Of a stretch of 64,000 nucleotides of DNA, positions 46,501-53,598 are shown piece by piece. Position 1 is the first letter of the stretch. Every line of letters starts with the position of its first letter. A program made the position numbers and the translations under genes. This stretch comes from Glaciecola sp028401415 (GTDB lineage Bacteria > Pseudomonadota > Gammaproteobacteria > Enterobacterales > Alteromonadaceae), in assembly GCF_028401415.2 (NCBI RefSeq), contig NZ_CP171821.2, positions 2,480,001 through 2,544,000 of the forward strand, read 5' to 3'. The notes under the pieces were generated by a model, which saw only the letters and a program-made list of their open reading frames with translations, made no database searches and was not told the origin of the DNA.

Positions 46501-49500
46501 AAGTCAGCAAAACGCAAAGGTAGTGATTCGCAATGTGGTATTTGACCAACCGCTATGTCTTTGTAATTGCTAAGTAAGGAAGAAATAAGTGTTGCTGCAC
46601 TCCAGCCATCCAAAATTGCATGAGGACAACTCACCGTTAACCTGTACTGCTCTGGATTCAACTGATGGATAAACACTCTCAATAAGCCAGGTTTTTCGAT
46701 ATCAAAAGGATTGCTTAACTCTTCTTTTTCCCATGCCTTTAGGTGAGCTTCTTGTTCAGACTCTCCTAAGGCAGTTAAATCATAGAAAGCAAGATTGGCA
46801 TCCGCTTGAGTGTAGACCAACTGAAGTGGTTGATCGTATTTTGACAACTCAAATGAGGTTCGCAATATTGGATGTTGCTCAATAGCCAGATCCATTGCCT
46901 TCCTGAACGCGCTCTCACAAATGTTTCCTTTCAATACATAATACATCACGTCGTGATATCGAACGCTGTCCGAATTGTAATGCATGTGAAAGAGCATTCC
47001 AGTTTGCATACGACTCAAAGGATAAGCATCTTCACAAGTTGACGGCAATTGAGAGCGTATTTCTTCACTAATCAGACTAAACGTGCTGATAGCTGCTTGG
47101 TCACTTGCTTTTTCGTTGGATACGTTAAACAGATTCGGAGCAAGTTGACGGATAGTCTGCAACTCAAACAAGTCCTCTAATTCAAAATCAAATCCTTGTT
47201 TCTGTAGCATTGCCCTTAACTGAATGCTCAATATCGAATCGCCGCCGAGACTATAAAAGGCATCATCAAGAGTTATCGACTCATTTCCAAAGACATCTTT
47301 CCAGACTGAGATCAACGCCTTTTCTTGCGGAGTCATTTCCTCAGATTCTTTTGGCGAAGTATCTTCTTTTTCTTCGTAATTGAGCAATGCTTCTCTATCA
47401 ATTTTTCCATTTACGGTAAGTGGAAAACGCTCCAGTGTAATAAAATCGCCAGGAAGCATATGGGAGGGTAGCTGCGAGCTTGCTTCATTTCTTATGTCTT
47501 CGGCCGACACGTTCGAAGCCAACTGACAGAAGCACGCAAGCCATTGGCGTTTCGTACTCTCGTCTTTTTTCACGACAACGACCGCGTTTTGCACGCCTGA
47601 TAAAGATTGAATGATGCTTTCTATTTCGCCCAGTTCAATACGGTACCCGCGAAGTTTTACCTGCCAGTCGATTCTTCCCAGAAATTCAATTTCGCCCTCG
47701 TGGTTCATACAGACCCTGTCGCCCGTTCGATAGAGTCTGCTGCCTGGTGTCAATGAAAACGGATTCGGTACAAAACGTTCTGAAGTCATTCTGCTGTTGT
47801 GAATGTAACCCAGTGCAATCGCAGGTCCGCCCAAATATAACTCGCCACTCACGCCTTGCGGCACCATATTTCCAAAGTCATCTAAGACATATGCCTCAGT
47901 AGCATTGATTGGTTTACCTATTGGTACAGTTTTAGATTCTTCGCCATTACAAGCATGCACGGTTGACCAAATAGTTGCCTCTGTTGGGCCATAAGCATTA
48001 ACGACTTTAGCCTTTTGCGACCAAATTTTTGCTAACTCAACTGGAAATGCTTCTCCAGCTATCACCATACGGCACTGCGAAGGCCATTCGAAATCACACA
48101 GAGTCTGTAGTACAGATGCCGGTAGCGTAGCCACTTCAATTTTATTGACGTTTGCGTAATGTGAAAGTGCCGCAGGATCTAGGCGTAATTGCTCGTCAAT
48201 AAGATGCAAATTTCCACCATTAACGACACTCATAAGAATCTCAAATAGCGATGCATCAAAACTCAAAGAAGCGAACTGCATGCAATTCGTATTTTGCTGG
48301 ACTTTAAAAGTAGATGCTTGTTCACTGACCAAATTTGCTATGCCGGAGTAAGATACACATACACCTTTGGGTCGGCCCGTCGAACCTGAAGTGTAAATTA
48401 GATAAGCAGGACTGTGTTTCTGTCTGAAAACGTCACAAGCAATATACTCTTTATCGCCTTGCTCTAGCGCGTATTGTATATTTAGGAGTGTATAGCTATC
48501 GAACATGTCCGATAACTCATTTTCACTGGTATCACAAATTACCAGCTGACAGGCAGAGTTTTCCAACATATACGACTTTCTCGACTCTGGATATGCGGGA
48601 TCCACAGGCAAGTAACAAGCGCCTATTTTCCAAATACCCAACAGTGTGCAAATAGTATCGACACTTCGTTTTGCATGGACTGCGACCACATTACCCGCTT
48701 GAACATTTTGCTGTTTTAAACAACTGGCTATCGCATTAGAACGTTGGTCCAGTTCCTGATACGTGCACGTTTGGTCAAGATGGGTGACAGCTATGTTATT
48801 CGGTATTTCGTCTACAAATGTTGTGAAACGCTCCATAATATCGAAGAAAACAGGTGTAGCCGCTGCTTCGGTGCTTGGTTTGCTGGTCGAAATTTCGACC
48901 TGTATGTCAGATATTTTGTCATTTGGGTTATTGAGCATATGCTCTAAACAAACGGAGTATGCTTGTAACAATAACTCGACTAGATGCTCAGAATACTTTT
49001 TGCTGTCTGCGTCAAGCACAAGATAGGCTTGCTGACTATCGGCAGAGAGACCAGCCTGTACTGCTAGACCAAAGTTAGAATGCTCAAAATCCACAGCACC
49101 AAACACGGAACCAGAAGTAAAAGCACCGCGCTCGACAAGAGCGCCGTGCTCTGACTGTCTTTTATCATATTCTCTAAAATGGGTGAAGTTGAAGGCAAAA
49201 TCGAATAATGAAACAAGTGCTGAATCTCTTAATATATTCGACAAAGGATATCGTCTATGAGCAAAGCCAGACATATCGTTATTAAACGTTTCTTCAATAT
49301 AATCGTTCCAATTTTGGGAAGCGATTTTACTTCGAAACGGCAGCGTGTTGATGAAAAGACCTAAACTGCGCTCGGCGCCTTGCGTTTCTGGGCGTCCATG
49401 ACTAACAAGACCACTAACGCAGTCAGTAACGCCTGAGACCAAAGCGATGGCTCGCATATGCACGGCAAGCAAGACGTGTTTAAGAGAAACATGCAGGTCT

Positions 49501-52289
49501 GAAGCTAGCGCTTTGAGCATTTCTGTTTGCTTGACCGAGATGTCAACTTCGCGCTGTATTCGCCTTGTTTCTTCAAAACCAATCTCTTGTGGTAAAAAAG
49601 AAGGTAATTTGGTTGTCGAACAACCGTCCAAATAACACTGCCAAAACTCACGTGTTGTTTGATTTTGGATTGTCGAGCGCTCCAGTTCTATAAAGCGTCG
49701 ATAGGATGGAATAATGCGCCCAGAAAGTGCTTGTGAGCTAACATTTCCAGTATAAAGATCAACGAAATCCCCCATCAGTACCGTCGAACTCCATCCGTCT
49801 AAAATCGCATGATGAAAACTGAGCGTGAGGACAAAGTGGTCAGCTTGTAACAGCAAGACCTTTATGCGGAACAAACCAGGTTTACTCCAATCAAAACCTG
49901 ATTCCTTTTCTTCTTGAATTACGCTGTTGAATCTATCTCGCTGTGCGCCCTCATCGAGATGCTGTAGGTCAACAATTTGGTAGTTGAGCTTCGAGTGAGA
50001 GTGCAACAATTGCGCTGGTTGGTCATATGCTTCCAGATCGAAAGCGGTTCGTAGTATCTCGTGTTTGTCGATAAGGGCCGAAAACGCGAGACAAAAGTGA
50101 GATTCGCTGAAAGGTAGTCTTACTTTATGGCTCAATATGTCATGATAGGATGAAGACTGACGATCCTTATCACTTTGAATTAACATACCAATTTGGTTTT
50201 GGCTCGCCTCATAAATTTCCTCTACCCCGTCGGGCAAATCATCTATGCAAACATCGTCTAATGGCGAGCTGACAATGGCATTTACCGCATGGGTCGATAC
50301 CGATTTATTGTGGGAATTTACGATGCTTGATATATTTTTGTATTCGAAAATATCACTTACACTGCACGGCAAATTCTGCTGCTCTGCCATACCAGCAGCT
50401 TGGATCGCTGCGATAGAATCTCCGCCTACCTCAAAGAAATTAGAGTTTGCTGTGATCTTGTTGTTCTGTAGTACTTCTTTCCAAATTGAAACCAGTGTCT
50501 GCTCTGCAGTTGCATTATCCGGACTTACTTCTTTGCGATTTAGATTCTCTAGAAGAGATTCAATTGATTTATATTCAAAGAGATCTGAAACTGATATTGA
50601 TATTCCGTTTTCTTGCGCTAGACCACACAACTGAATTGCACTTATCGAATCTCCCCCCATCTCAAAAAAGCTGGCTTGTGGATCGACAGTCTTTAATGAG
50701 AGCACGTCGCAAAACAATTCACTTAATATATTTTGCAGTGTATCGCCGGTGTTTACCTCAGGTGCCGCATCATTTCCCGATGCGATATCCAAGAGTTTTT
50801 CACGATTAATTTTGCCGTTACTTTTAAGTGGAAAGGCATCGATCGCAATAATCTGAGTCGGCAACATATAATTTGGAAGTTGCTCTGACAGCTTGTTTTT
50901 AACTTCCTGAATCTCAATGGATTCAGCTTTCACAACAAATGAAACAATATTTTTTGAGGCGTCTTGTCTTTCCACAACAATTGATGCACTTTGCTTGACT
51001 CGGTCAATAGAATTTAGAACTGAATCTATTTCGTCCAATTCAATTCTATGCCCTCTCACCTTAACTTGATGGTCTTTTCTACCCTTAAATACTAAGGCGC
51101 CATACGCATCTTTTTTAACTATATCGCCCGTTTTGTAGATTCGACCGCCATTTGTATTGAAAGGATTTGGAACAAAATTTAGAGCCGTTTTTCGTTTATC
51201 ATTCAGATAACCGTGCCCGACACCGGTGCCACCGATATATAATTCGCCGAATTCATCATCACCGACTTCGACTAAATTTTCATCCAGTACATGACAATCA
51301 GTCTCATCAAGAGCAAAACCAATCGGCACGGAAGTAGCGGTAGACGTATTAACGTTATCAACCGTTAACGCAAAGAAACAACTAAAGGTTGTTGCTTCAG
51401 TAGGGCCATATCCGTTGACAATGGTGATTTCTGGGTTGTTTTGAATCAGTTGCCGTACCGCAATGGGCTGCAAGGCATCTCCGCCTGCTACAAGAAGGCG
51501 CAATGAAGCAACTAAGTTTATATCTTGCGCTACAATCAAAGGCAGTAGCGGCGCAGTTAACCACAAAACAGAAACGTCAAAGTCCGACACTTGCTGTGCA
51601 AAAAATGGAACGCTCACCTGCTCGTTTTTTGCAACAACCAATGTCGCGCCAGAAAGTAAGGTCCCCCAAAATTCATAGGTGCTTGCGTCAAACGAAATGC
51701 TAGAATGCAATAAGACCACGTCGGATTGCAGAATCTTAAGCGGATTATTCTGTTGGCATAAACGAATGATAGCCTCATCATGTATCTGGACAGCTTTTGG
51801 TATGCCAGTAGAACCAGATGTAAACATGATGTATGCGACACTTTGGGCATACCGAAGTACAGATGGCGAGGTCTTTGAATAATCGGCGCTCTTGAGTAAA
51901 AGCTCTTCGAGTGAAATACAATCTCCTTCGCGCTTGTTTAAGTTATGCGTCCCGATTAATAAAGAAGCTTTCGCTGCTAAGCACATATCCATTTTTCGTT
52001 CTTCTGGATAATCGGGATCGATTGGACAGTAAGCAGCCCCTGACTTAATAATACCGAGCATCAAACATAGCGCTTCAGCAGAGCGCTCCAATTCAAATGC
52101 AACGACCGAACCTTTGCTGACTCCTTGACGGCTCAGAAAATGTGCGATTTGATTCGCGCGATCATTTAAAATCTGATACGACCATTTTGAACAATCTGAA
52201 GCGTTCACAAACGCCGTTTTACTCGGATGAGATTCAGCAATGCTGCTGAAAACGCTGTTTAAATTTCTTGTCTCGGTATTTGTATTCAT
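37569..52289 (-). CDS. NRPS1: A(Val)-PCP-PCP-[C-A-PCP]x4, predicted Val-Aro?-Val-Val-Val
   Basis: A 4906-residue synthetase with five A domains. Module 1 starts directly with A (1-500, FTSGSTGIPK about 153) and has two consecutive PCPs (GGDSIS about 545, GGDSIA about 623). Module 2: C about 690-1120 (HHAILDGWS about 828), A about 1145-1640, PCP about 1683. Module 3: C about 1750-2180 with PHAILDGWS (first His is Pro, catalytic second His kept), A about 2190-2690, PCP about 2730. Modules 4 and 5 are near-identical C-A-PCP units (HHAIMDGWS about 2937 and 3992; PCPs about 3783 and 4838). Specificity residues: DAYWVGGTFK (valine-like), DAFTVAAIWK (aromatic-like, uncertain), then DALWIGGTFK three times (valine-type). 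There is no E domain, docking domain or TE. The missing first C domain fits use of the C domain ending the FkbH loader. The ATG has no clear Shine-Dalgarno. Confidence 0.93.
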   Translation of the reverse strand: MNTNTETRNLNSVFSSIAESHPSKTAFVNASDCSKWSYQILNDRANQIAHFLSRQGVSKGSVVAFELERSAEALCLMLGIIKSGAAYCPIDPDYPEERKMDMCLAAKASLLIGTHNLNKREGDCISLEELLLKSADYSKTSPSVLRYAQSVAYIMFTSGSTGIPKAVQIHDEAIIRLCQQNNPLKILQSDVVLLHSSISFDASTYEFWGTLLSGATLVVAKNEQVSVPFFAQQVSDFDVSVLWLTAPLLPLIVAQDINLVASLRLLVAGGDALQPIAVRQLIQNNPEITIVNGYGPTEATTFSCFFALTVDNVNTSTATSVPIGFALDETDCHVLDENLVEVGDDEFGELYIGGTGVGHGYLNDKRKTALNFVPNPFNTNGGRIYKTGDIVKKDAYGALVFKGRKDHQVKVRGHRIELDEIDSVLNSIDRVKQSASIVVERQDASKNIVSFVVKAESIEIQEVKNKLSEQLPNYMLPTQIIAIDAFPLKSNGKINREKLLDIASGNDAAPEVNTGDTLQNILSELFCDVLSLKTVDPQASFFEMGGDSISAIQLCGLAQENGISISVSDLFEYKSIESLLENLNRKEVSPDNATAEQTLVSIWKEVLQNNKITANSNFFEVGGDSIAAIQAAGMAEQQNLPCSVSDIFEYKNISSIVNSHNKSVSTHAVNAIVSSPLDDVCIDDLPDGVEEIYEASQNQIGMLIQSDKDRQSSSYHDILSHKVRLPFSESHFCLAFSALIDKHEILRTAFDLEAYDQPAQLLHSHSKLNYQIVDLQHLDEGAQRDRFNSVIQEEKESGFDWSKPGLFRIKVLLLQADHFVLTLSFHHAILDGWSSTVLMGDFVDLYTGNVSSQALSGRIIPSYRRFIELERSTIQNQTTREFWQCYLDGCSTTKLPSFLPQEIGFEETRRIQREVDISVKQTEMLKALASDLHVSLKHVLLAVHMRAIALVSGVTDCVSGLVSHGRPETQGAERSLGLFINTLPFRSKIASQNWNDYIEETFNNDMSGFAHRRYPLSNILRDSALVSLFDFAFNFTHFREYDKRQSEHGALVERGAFTSGSVFGAVDFEHSNFGLAVQAGLSADSQQAYLVLDADSKKYSEHLVELLLQAYSVCLEHMLNNPNDKISDIQVEISTSKPSTEAAATPVFFDIMERFTTFVDEIPNNIAVTHLDQTCTYQELDQRSNAIASCLKQQNVQAGNVVAVHAKRSVDTICTLLGIWKIGACYLPVDPAYPESRKSYMLENSACQLVICDTSENELSDMFDSYTLLNIQYALEQGDKEYIACDVFRQKHSPAYLIYTSGSTGRPKGVCVSYSGIANLVSEQASTFKVQQNTNCMQFASLSFDASLFEILMSVVNGGNLHLIDEQLRLDPAALSHYANVNKIEVATLPASVLQTLCDFEWPSQCRMVIAGEAFPVELAKIWSQKAKVVNAYGPTEATIWSTVHACNGEESKTVPIGKPINATEAYVLDDFGNMVPQGVSGELYLGGPAIALGYIHNSRMTSERFVPNPFSLTPGSRLYRTGDRVCMNHEGEIEFLGRIDWQVKLRGYRIELGEIESIIQSLSGVQNAVVVVKKDESTKRQWLACFCQLASNVSAEDIRNEASSQLPSHMLPGDFITLERFPLTVNGKIDREALLNYEEKEDTSPKESEEMTPQEKALISVWKDVFGNESITLDDAFYSLGGDSILSIQLRAMLQKQGFDFELEDLFELQTIRQLAPNLFNVSNEKASDQAAISTFSLISEEIRSQLPSTCEDAYPLSRMQTGMLFHMHYNSDSVRYHDVMYYVLKGNICESAFRKAMDLAIEQHPILRTSFELSKYDQPLQLVYTQADANLAFYDLTALGESEQEAHLKAWEKEELSNPFDIEKPGLLRVFIHQLNPEQYRLTVSCPHAILDGWSAATLISSLLSNYKDIAVGQIPHCESLPLRFADFVKLEQQAIESDEAKSFWESYVADFESCTIPCSSIVNEGETTKRLTFNLTSKMTEIVDALSDRLQVSTKSVFLSLHLRALSLLSGQSKVSTGLITHGRPEAEGSDKILGVFLNNLPFKYDLSNQSRWESFIKDVDQLNRSQSAHRRFPLSEIKALADGQSLFEVAFNYTAFRPYESMSQDWLDSGGHDYSNYLFVLQAGLSPVSNEYYLFLDVDCSRVDDFYENIYRQVYEHVLDEFSHNCFDKLVCHGLPDSHLLKLEDWQGEASHESGDVWQAFEAVVKSQPDGIAVREGERQVSYQALAERVAQWSSVLQAEGVSSGEAVGVLLERGVDAITAILAIVRCGARYVPLDKGYPDTRIASMLSTAGVSVVLTDGSEHEGMKGARSLALQDIDKRRCAPCEAVSRSGVSGLYVMYTSGSTGTPKGVQVPDGAVLRLCRQPTLSLSAQDTLLLQAPLVFDASTLELWGALLNGATVAIGQGGAMSVPRLAQDIEQYGVSVLWLTASLFHVVMDEQPDALSGLRCLIAGGDTLSGRHVSEYLGADASRKLVNGYGPTEATTFSCLYAMNTHDAHQDVPIGYPLAQSSCYVLNDAAQRVPLGVPGELYVGGAGLADGYLGESVKTALAFVPNPYGPAGSRMYRTGDRVRYNAAGALEFLGRQDAQVKIRGYRIELGEISHALDSYEGLVHALVWVDEEGGHKRLMAAVSGEVDAVEVQGYLRDSLPDYMQPHRVHVLSQMPLTINGKIDKAQVMRMLAAQDKESQGESAAQPASELEARLIAIWEDVLQVDSVSRHDSFFELGGDSILSIQLAARAAADDIHFSLEDLFEHDTVAALAKAIGQEQTTDTHHQQTQAFELIDKDLAAQLPNEIEDAYPLSQTQLGMLYHSERGRAYSAYHDILTHTVQLPFVEQTWRQAWQHIIARHAILRTAFDMASYHEALQLVYSHAELPLTVEEQQALSTAERQARLAQWTAEEKALGFDWQQPGLLRGHVFVHKDNAFVLGLSFHHAIMDGWSTSILMRDLTDVYQALLSGDNASLPEMHAGYCDYIAQEQQALADEQTQAYWQDMVAQQQATQILSMDNERGEGVERAMVPISEAQTAQAKALAVSLGVSLKNVLLAVHLKALHSLSGQRRVTTGMVTNGRPEAMGGESVLGLFLNSLPFNNEMPSCSWSQWIKELTRQEQTLWRHRRYPMATLKREYGGELFHTLFNYTHFRAYATQAEDGVNPLFGRGAEGLEQAGFEHSNYAFILQAGLTPEGSNIYLMLEVDHAQYSVNDLNRAVETYGRCFEQLLNDVEGQCDLAMLTSQEEEQLKHWQGEASHESGDVWQAFEAVVKSQPDGIAVREGERQVSYQALAERVAQWSSVLQAEGVSSGEAVGVLLDRGVDAITAILAIVRCGARYVPLDKGYPDTRIASMLSTAGVSVVLTDGSEHEGMKGARSLALQDIDKRRCAPCEAVSRSGVSGLYVMYTSGSTGTPKGVQVPDGAVLRLCRQPTLSLSAQDTLLLQAPLVFDASTLELWGALLNGATVAIGQGGAMSVPRLAQDIEQYGVSVLWLTASLFHVVMDEQPDALSGLRCLIAGGDTLSGRHVSEYLGADASRKLVNGYGPTEATTFSCLYAMNTHDAHQDVPIGYPLAQSSCYVLNDAAQRVPLGVPGELYVGGAGLADGYLGESVKTALAFVPNPYGPAGSRMYRTGDRVRYNAAGALEFLGRQDAQVKIRGYRIELGEISHALDSYEGLVHALVWVDEEGGHKRLMAAVSGEVDAVEVQGYLRDSLPDYMQPHRVHVLSQMPLTINGKIDKAQVMRMLAAQDKESQGESAAQPASELEARLIAIWEDVLQVDSVSRHDSFFELGGDSILSIQLAARAAADDIHFSLEDLFEHDTVAALAKAIGQEQTTDTHHQQTQAFELIDKDLAAQLPNEIEDAYPLSQTQLGMLYHSERGRAYSAYHDILTHTVQLPFVEQTWRQAWQHIIARHAILRTAFDMASYHEALQLVYSHAELPLTVEEQQALSTAERQARLAQWIAEEKALGFDWQQPGLLRGHVFVHKDNAFVLGLSFHHAIMDGWSTSILMRDLTDVYQALLSGDNASLPEMHAGYCDYIAQEQQALADEQTQAYWQDMVAQQQATQILSMDNERGEGVERAIVPISEAQTAQAKALAVSLGVSLKNVLLAVHLKALHSLSGQRRVTTGMVTNGRPEAMGGESVLGLFLNSLPFNNEMPSCSWSQWIKELTRQEQTLWRHRRYPMATLKREYGGELFHTLFNYTHFRAYATQAEDGVNPLFGRGAEGLEQAGFEHSNYAFILQAGLTPEGSNIYLMLEVDHAQYSVNDLNRAVETYGRCFEQLLNDVEGQCDLAMLTSQEEEQLKHWQGEASHESGDVWQAFEAVVKSQPDGIAVREGERQVSYQALAERVAQWSSVLQAEGVSSGEAVGVLLDRGVDAITAILAIVRCGARYVPLDKGYPDTRIASMLSTAGVSVVLTDGSEHEGIKGARSLALQDIDKRRCAPCEAVSRSGVSGLYVMYTSGSTGTPKGVQVPDGAVLRLCRQPTLSLSAQDTLLLQAPLVFDASTLELWGALLNGATVAIGQGGAMSVPRLAQDIEQYGVSVLWLTASLFHVVMDEQPDALSGLRCLIAGGDTLSGRHVSEYLGADASRKLVNGYGPTEATTFSCLYAMNTHDAHQDVPIGYPLAQSSCYVLNDAAQRVPLGVPGELYVGGAGLADGYLGESVKTALAFVPNPYGPAGSRMYRTGDRVRYNAAGALEFLGRQDAQVKIRGYRIELGEISHALDSYEGLVHALVWVDEEGGHKRLMAAVSGEVDAVEVQGYLRDSLPDYMQPHRVHVLSQMPLTINGKIDKAQVMRMLAAQDKESQGESAAQPASELEARLIAIWEDVLQVDSVSRHDSFFELGGDSILSIQLAARAAADDIHFSLEDLFEHDTVAALAKALEEGEVTKIDQQETDSFDLLDEEDRLAIFENA
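37669..45724. repeat. 3162-bp tandem module repeat in NRPS1 (about 2.5 copies)
   Basis: Three A-PCP copies (about 37669-39415, 40831-42577, 43993-45724) and two C-domain copies between them repeat with an exact 3162-bp period and only scattered single-base changes (for example Met/Ile in the KGARS stretch, and Glu/Asp in LLERGVDA). The upper end is in the C-A linker at WQGEASHESG. The lower end is after the last PCP, where copy 1 diverges into the protein's C-terminus. Confidence 0.93.
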
Positions 52290-52390
52290 AGTTCGGACTT
52301 TTTAATGTATGGAACATGACCTAAAAAGTCAGGTTCAGGCTGTTATGATCGATACTGCTTACCCGTTAGTGCTAAGTCGCTGTAGCCGTC

Positions 52391-52597
52391 CTAATGCTTT
52401 GTGACGTTGCGAGCGCTCAGCGGCGTTATATCGGTCCAGTTTTCCTCGATATAATCCAAACAATCGTCTTTGCTTTGAGCATTACCGCGAGAATTCCAAC
52501 CTGCAGGTATGTCCTTGTGTGCTGGCCAGATAGAGTGCTGCTCTTCATTGTTAACAACTACGTAGTAAAGAATTTCATGTTGATTTGCTTCATTCAT
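52391..52597 (-). CDS. MbtH-like NRPS accessory protein
   Basis: A 68-residue protein of the MbtH family, small chaperone-like partners that bind A domains and raise their solubility and activity. The family residues are visible: NNEEQHSIWP, IPAGW, and CLDYIEENWTDITPLSARN, including the conserved Trp residues and the WTD.xPxS end. The frame is open to 52681, but the ATG at 52597 has a GAGG 8 nt upstream and gives the normal family length. It is the first gene of the locus, 101 nt before NRPS1 on the same strand. Confidence 0.92.
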   Translation of the reverse strand: MNEANQHEILYYVVVNNEEQHSIWPAHKDIPAGWNSRGNAQSKDDCLDYIEENWTDITPLSARNVTKH

Positions 52598-52786
52598 AAT
52601 GTTTTCCTCATATTGTTTAATCGGCCTGTCAAAAAACAACAATGCCGCTTTACTGTGTCGATTTTGAACACCCGTATTCAACTATGAAAAAGAACAAAAC
52701 ATAACTGTAAATTTTGACAAGGCGCGGGGAGGTAAGATTGGGGCTGGAAACAAAAGAACGCGCAATTGCTTGTAAGGCTTCTTAGA

Positions 52787-52861
52787 GTAATGGTGCTTTG
52801 ACCCGGGGGCGAAGCAGGACACGCGCGTTTTCAATCCTGTGCTTGAAACTGCTACAAAATC
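52787..52861 (-). pseudogene. Decayed tRNA-Phe copy
   Basis: On the + strand this stretch follows the complement of the intact tRNA-Phe at 53126-53201. It keeps TGGTGC at the CCA end, GACCCGGG, CGAA.CAGG, ACACGCG, TTTTCAATCC (anticodon GAA) and AACT.GCTA. It has many substitutions and small deletions, and the acceptor stem no longer pairs, so it is not expected to give a working tRNA. Sequence just below it (about 52745-52786) also resembles the terminator hairpin after the real tRNA, with the stem broken, so the whole tRNA-plus-terminator unit was once duplicated. The rest of 52682-53086 holds nothing I can name. Confidence 0.75.
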
Positions 52862-53086
52862 AATTCCATCCTTACTTTATTATTGGGCACATCAGCGCGC
52901 ACACTGCAATCGCGTACTATGAAATGAAGGAGCTTGACGTTAAGAATTTGAGTAGCGGCTTTAAATAAATTAATCAATACTTATCTTCAGGAGAACATTA
53001 GATAAGAGATTTACAGTCTTGCCTCTAGAGCGCTTTATTCTGAAAGGTAGTGCATATTCTGAAAAAAGAAGTGGCTTTGAAAACAG

Positions 53087-53116
53087 AAAAAGCCAGCAAA
53101 CGCTTGCTGGCTTTTT
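53087..53116 (-). terminator. Intrinsic terminator of tRNA-Phe
   Basis: AAAAAGCCAGCAA (53087-53099) and TTGCTGGCTTTTT (53104-53116) form a perfect 13-bp stem with a 4-nt loop, extended to 14 bp by the flanking G-C pair. In the minus direction the stem ends in a T-run. It starts 10 nt after the encoded CCA of the tRNA. Confidence 0.9.
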
Positions 53117-53125
53117 CTCGAATAA

Positions 53126-53201
53126 TGGTGCCTCGACCCGGGATCGAACCAGGGACACGCGGATTTTCAATCCGCTGCTCTACCAACTGAGCTATCGAGG
53201 C
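53126..53201 (-). tRNA. tRNA-Phe (GAA)
   Basis: A full 76-nt cloverleaf. The acceptor GCCTCGA pairs with TCGAGGC. D arm: GCTCAGTTGGTAGAGC. The anticodon stem GCGGA/TCCGC carries TTGAAAA (anticodon GAA). The T arm is CCTGG-TTCGATC-CCGGG-type (loop TTCGATC), and CCA is encoded. Its 3' end points toward the NRPS locus. A decayed copy lies about 340 bp further downstream. Confidence 0.97.
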
Positions 53202-53237
53202 GTCACCTTGCGAATCACTTATTCGCTGTGGACGCGT

Positions 53238-53266
53238 ATTAAACGGATTTACGCATCCTAAGTCAA
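53238..53266 (-). promoter_or_regulatory. Sigma-70-type promoter of tRNA-Phe
   Basis: On the minus strand, TTGACT (53266-53261), a 17-bp spacer, then TTTAAT (53243-53238), ending 36 nt before the tRNA 5' end. A GC-rich stretch follows the -10 (ACGCGTCC), as in stringently controlled stable-RNA promoters. Confidence 0.7.
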
Positions 53267-53310
53267 TAGCTTTTTGCGAAAACATTATGATTTTTTTACC
53301 TTCGCGTGCG

Positions 53311-53583
53311 CTACTTTTCAGGCGGGACATATCCCTCAATGTTTGGCTCTTTGCCTTCAAACAAAAAACCCACCATTTGCTCTTCTAAAAATTTGCGATC
53401 GCTTTCGTTCATCATATTGAGTTTGTTTTCATTAATTAGCATGGTTTGTTTTTTCTGCCAGTTTGCAAAAGCTTCTTTGGAAATGGAATCAAAAATACGC
53501 TTACCTAGCTCACCCGGATATAGCTGAAAGTCTAGGCCTTCGGCTTCTTTTTTCAAGTTTTCACAATAAATGGTTCTTGCCAT
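53311..53583 (-). CDS. yggX: Fe(2+)-trafficking / oxidative damage protection protein
   Basis: A 90-residue protein of the YggX family: it starts MARTIYCENLKKEAEGLDF with the conserved Cys7, and carries YPGELGKRIF and ISKEAFANWQKKQTMLINENK. In enterobacteria YggX limits damage of Fe-S proteins by oxidants. It lies 15 nt after mutY on the same strand, the usual mutY-yggX arrangement; MutY itself carries a 4Fe-4S cluster. Confidence 0.96.
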   Translation of the reverse strand: MARTIYCENLKKEAEGLDFQLYPGELGKRIFDSISKEAFANWQKKQTMLINENKLNMMNESDRKFLEEQMVGFLFEGKEPNIEGYVPPEK

Positions 53584-53598
53584 TGGCTATTTATCCTT

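Noticed and set aside
13965..52289. Epimerisation domains in the NRPS proteins
   Set aside because: Every condensation-family domain is followed by an A domain and has C-type motifs. I see no E domain after a PCP. Dual C/E function cannot be judged without phylogeny.
952..52597. Siderophore cluster
   Set aside because: There is no TonB receptor, salicylate/DHB genes or hydroxamate enzymes, and the predicted residues do not chelate iron. The two exporters and the MbtH-like protein alone are not specific.
52394..52687. Plus-strand 97-codon frame
   Set aside because: It lies antisense to the MbtH-like gene, which has the family motifs and a good ribosome site.
52598..52745. Sigma-70 promoter for the NRPS operon upstream of mbtH (a TTGACA near 52630)
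   Set aside because: No -10 at proper distance; the perfect -35-like hexamer is too close to the start codon. A promoter must exist, but I cannot place it.
37424..52859. The 13-mer AACTGCTACAAAA at 37424 and again at 52847, considered as a recombination or regulatory site
   Set aside because: A shared 13-mer is expected by chance many times in 64 kb and the surroundings do not match.
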